NCBI GenBank assembly: GCA_029783825.1 | Contig: JAREIK010017918.1 | Location: forward strand, 186,001-250,000 | Origin: Sapria himalayana | Lineage: Eukaryota > Streptophyta > Magnoliopsida > Malpighiales > Rafflesiaceae | Direction: 5' to 3' | Length of the DNA stretch: 64,000 nt | Shown: positions 52,262-55,200 of the stretch, piece after piece | How positions within the stretch are numbered: the first letter of the stretch is position 1 | Layout of the letters: every line of letters starts with the position of its first letter | Program-made: the position numbers and the translations under genes | The notes under the pieces: model-generated | The model's input: the letters and a program-made list of their open reading frames with translations, nothing else | The model's database searches: none | What the model was told of the DNA's origin: nothing

Positions 52262-55200
52262 CTATATAGTTTGATAGGCAGATTGTAGATAGATAGATAT
52301 AAAATAGAAAAATAAATAGAATGATAGATATCTAGATAGATAGATTGATAGATTATTCGGCAGATAAATAGATAGAGGGATAGATAGATAGATAGATAGA
52401 AAATAGACATATAGATAGACATATAGATTTTTATCACAAACATCATGCATTTAAAGATTTTTATCATATATTTATAATTAGTTATATTATTATGAAGATG
52501 AAGAATTTCTAAGAATCTTAATATTTTTTTTATTTAATGTCTATTTTGAATATACATAGTAGGCGGTGAGGCATGCATAAGATTCATTATCATGATTAGT
52601 CTAGATATTGATATCACAGACATCATGCTACTATATTTTCAAAATTTTATAATTATTATTTTTTTTTAAGATATAATATTTTAGTATATTGTTTCTAAAT
52701 GTGGACCTAGAAATCTTATGATATGCAGTCTAAAAATTAGTTTGTATGATATTGATTATCATTGAAATTTTCAAAAATTTAATCGAAAGACTCATCTTTT
52801 TGATTAGTTTGATCATGTCTTCTCTTATTAACTCATTGTAGTATATAAAAGGGGTAAACATAGAAGCTGAACTAGATCCAATCTCAAAGCCTCCATCATT
52901 GAGTTGAGTTTGCCTATAATTTAATGTACTATTTTTTTGGTATATTATTTGATATACTTATTAAGGTGTCTAGTCTCATAAGAAATTTTACATGTTAATA
53001 TTTTTTTTATAATATTTGTATTGTGTTGATTCTTTAATGATATTCTTAATATTTTTATTTTGTATAATATTAAAGTAAGTCTAAATTATTAATTTTCTAG
53101 TTTTTTATTGTTTAAATTTTTAGGTTGGGGTCACGGGAGAAAATAAAGTTTCAATAGCCTTGGTTTTTTTTTGTAGGATTATTATTATTCATATTAAAAT
53201 TTTCTATGTTTATAATAATATTAATTGTGTTATCGTTATTAAAATTATTATTTATCATTTTTTATTTTTATTAATTTATTAATTATATTATAAATTTTAT
53301 TTTTTAAATTAAATATTAATTAATATTAAACTATTAAATATTAATTAATATTAATATTAATTAAATATTAAATAAAATTATAAAAATAATTCTTGTAAAA
53401 CGTAACATCTTATTTGCTTGACGATGTAATTAGTTTGATAACTATTGTTCCTATCCGAGTTTCGAATTGAGATAAAAAGAAAGATGAGAGAGTGAGAGAG
53501 TTAGAAAATAATAAAATGAATTAGAACTAGGATATATATTCGAGAATGAGATGAGGTATATATATGATTTTAAAAAAGTAATTATAAAAAAATTATTTTT
53601 TTATATTTTTTTGATTTTTTTAATTAATTTTTTGGCAAAATCATGGCAATCGTCGGACTTCTCTCTCTAGCCGTTGGGCTGAATCTAATAGCTTAAAATG
53701 AATTTTGTTCAATTTTTTTTTTTTTGATCGTTGGATCGGTTTGACCCAATGGTTCCAGAAGCTCTTCGGCTACAGGGCTCAGGCTCGGGCTGAGCCTGAC
53801 ATTCGTGCATTTTTGGGTTTGGATCGTGCTCGATCACAGTCTCGAGATCAGGCCATCTGGGGCATGGTTTGGGTCGTGTTGATGAATCGTATTTTTGGGC
53901 CATGCAACCAGATGGTGCTTGGGCCTGCACAAGGACTGAGTGTGCTCTGCACGGCATGGTGCGAACTGTGTTGAAAGTCAGCCGGGCGCAGCATGAACCT
54001 TGCCAAGAACCACTTCAGAATATGCCCAGGCACTACTTAGTTGGCCGTGCTTTGGGCCGGGCCTGAATTACTCGGCCCACTTGACATCTCTATTAATAAT
54101 ATCAAAAATCTTCATTGTTGTTGCCAACACTAATCACCCTCAAAATTTTTAATGGGCACTTGTGAAAAATGCATTGTCACCTAGAAACACGTCAACCCAC
54201 TTGTGGCTTATTTTGCTAGAGGGAGGCTTTGATACTATGTGGAAGGATTCATTAGGATTTTAGTCTTTTGTGGATTTCAAGAAGGGTAGAAGAGATGGAT
54301 AAGAAAAGAAAATGGTAAAATGACGGTTGTACTAGGTGTACAAGACTCTTGCTTTAATGCAAGGTATGAAAAATTATTGTCTTGAAAAACTTGTTTTTGA
54401 AAGTAAGAGATTGTATTTGCCGAGTCTTGAACTTGAGATCTCTAATATGTATATATAACACAAAAACTTCTAAGGTGATCAGTGATTGTGGTATTAATAT
54501 TGTCCATATACCTTTAATTTCAAAATTCTTATGAGATCGATGTGTATTAGTATTTGTGTAATTGAATATAATAGTTATTTCTGAAAATAAAAAATTATTT
54601 TTAAAAATAAAATAACTATTATATAAATAATTTGAGTTAGTCCATATGTGGAGTGCTCCTTAATAATGAAGTGAAAAATAATAAAATAAACAAAGAAAAC
54701 TAATATAAATTTTAATAACCTCCAATCTAAATTTTCACAAGTTGAAGAAATACAAATGTTTTGTGCTTCTTTCTTAGAGAGAAAAATTGTAATGAGATTA
54801 TTATTAAGGTTATATTTAAAGATTATTGATATATGTATGCAACATACGAATTTCTTGAGTGATCAGTAATTTTGATATTATTATTGCCAATACATGTTTA
54901 GTTTCAGAACTCTTATGAGATCTATGTATATTAGTATTTGAGTAATTGTATACAATAGTTATTTTTAAAAAATACAATAACTATCATATAAATAATTTAA
55001 GACAACTCACATATTGAGTGCTCCTCAATAATAAATAAAAATAATAATAAAATAAACAACAACGAAAACTAAAATAAATCTCAATATCCTCCAATCTCAA
55101 GTTTCACAAGTTGATGAAACACATAGGTTCATTTTTTCTTTCTTAGAGAGAAATTTTAAATGAGATTATTAGCTTATATTCAAAGACCAGTTTAGTTTGT

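Larger units (their letters stand above)
49190..53060 (-). pseudogene. hAT transposase, broken, minus strand
   Basis: On the complement: the BED region and YVYPFYILQ-like part at about 53060-52790, KKILRFLEILHLHNN near 52530-52480, a mid part at about 50120-49800 (TYTSC-NHVFDTNT-like, then CICNICRMFSKF) and the dimerisation region at about 49400-49190 (NVISNMRSNLT). The middle is split by the GATA satellite and a MITE. Full of stops. Confidence 0.65.
48101..54092 (-). mobile_element. hAT element on the minus strand with nested MITEs and satellite
   Basis: The right (5') end is GGCCCACTTGACATCTCTA ending at 54092, preceded by a GC-rich block (53760-54075). The left (3') end is a GC-rich block from about 48101 (GACTCAAAATGGGCAAGCC). 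Transposase relics on the complement lie between. Two MITEs (48759-49151, 50235-50551) and a GATA satellite (50595-52430) lie inside. Subtracting these leaves about 3.4 kb, the size of the other hAT copies. The target duplication is unclear. Confidence 0.7.

Noticed and set aside
50573..52467. Several minus-strand frames of 60-212 residues reading YLSIYLSIYL, like membrane proteins
   Set aside because: They are translations of the GATA satellite, which lacks stops in that strand; no start context, domain or non-repeat part.
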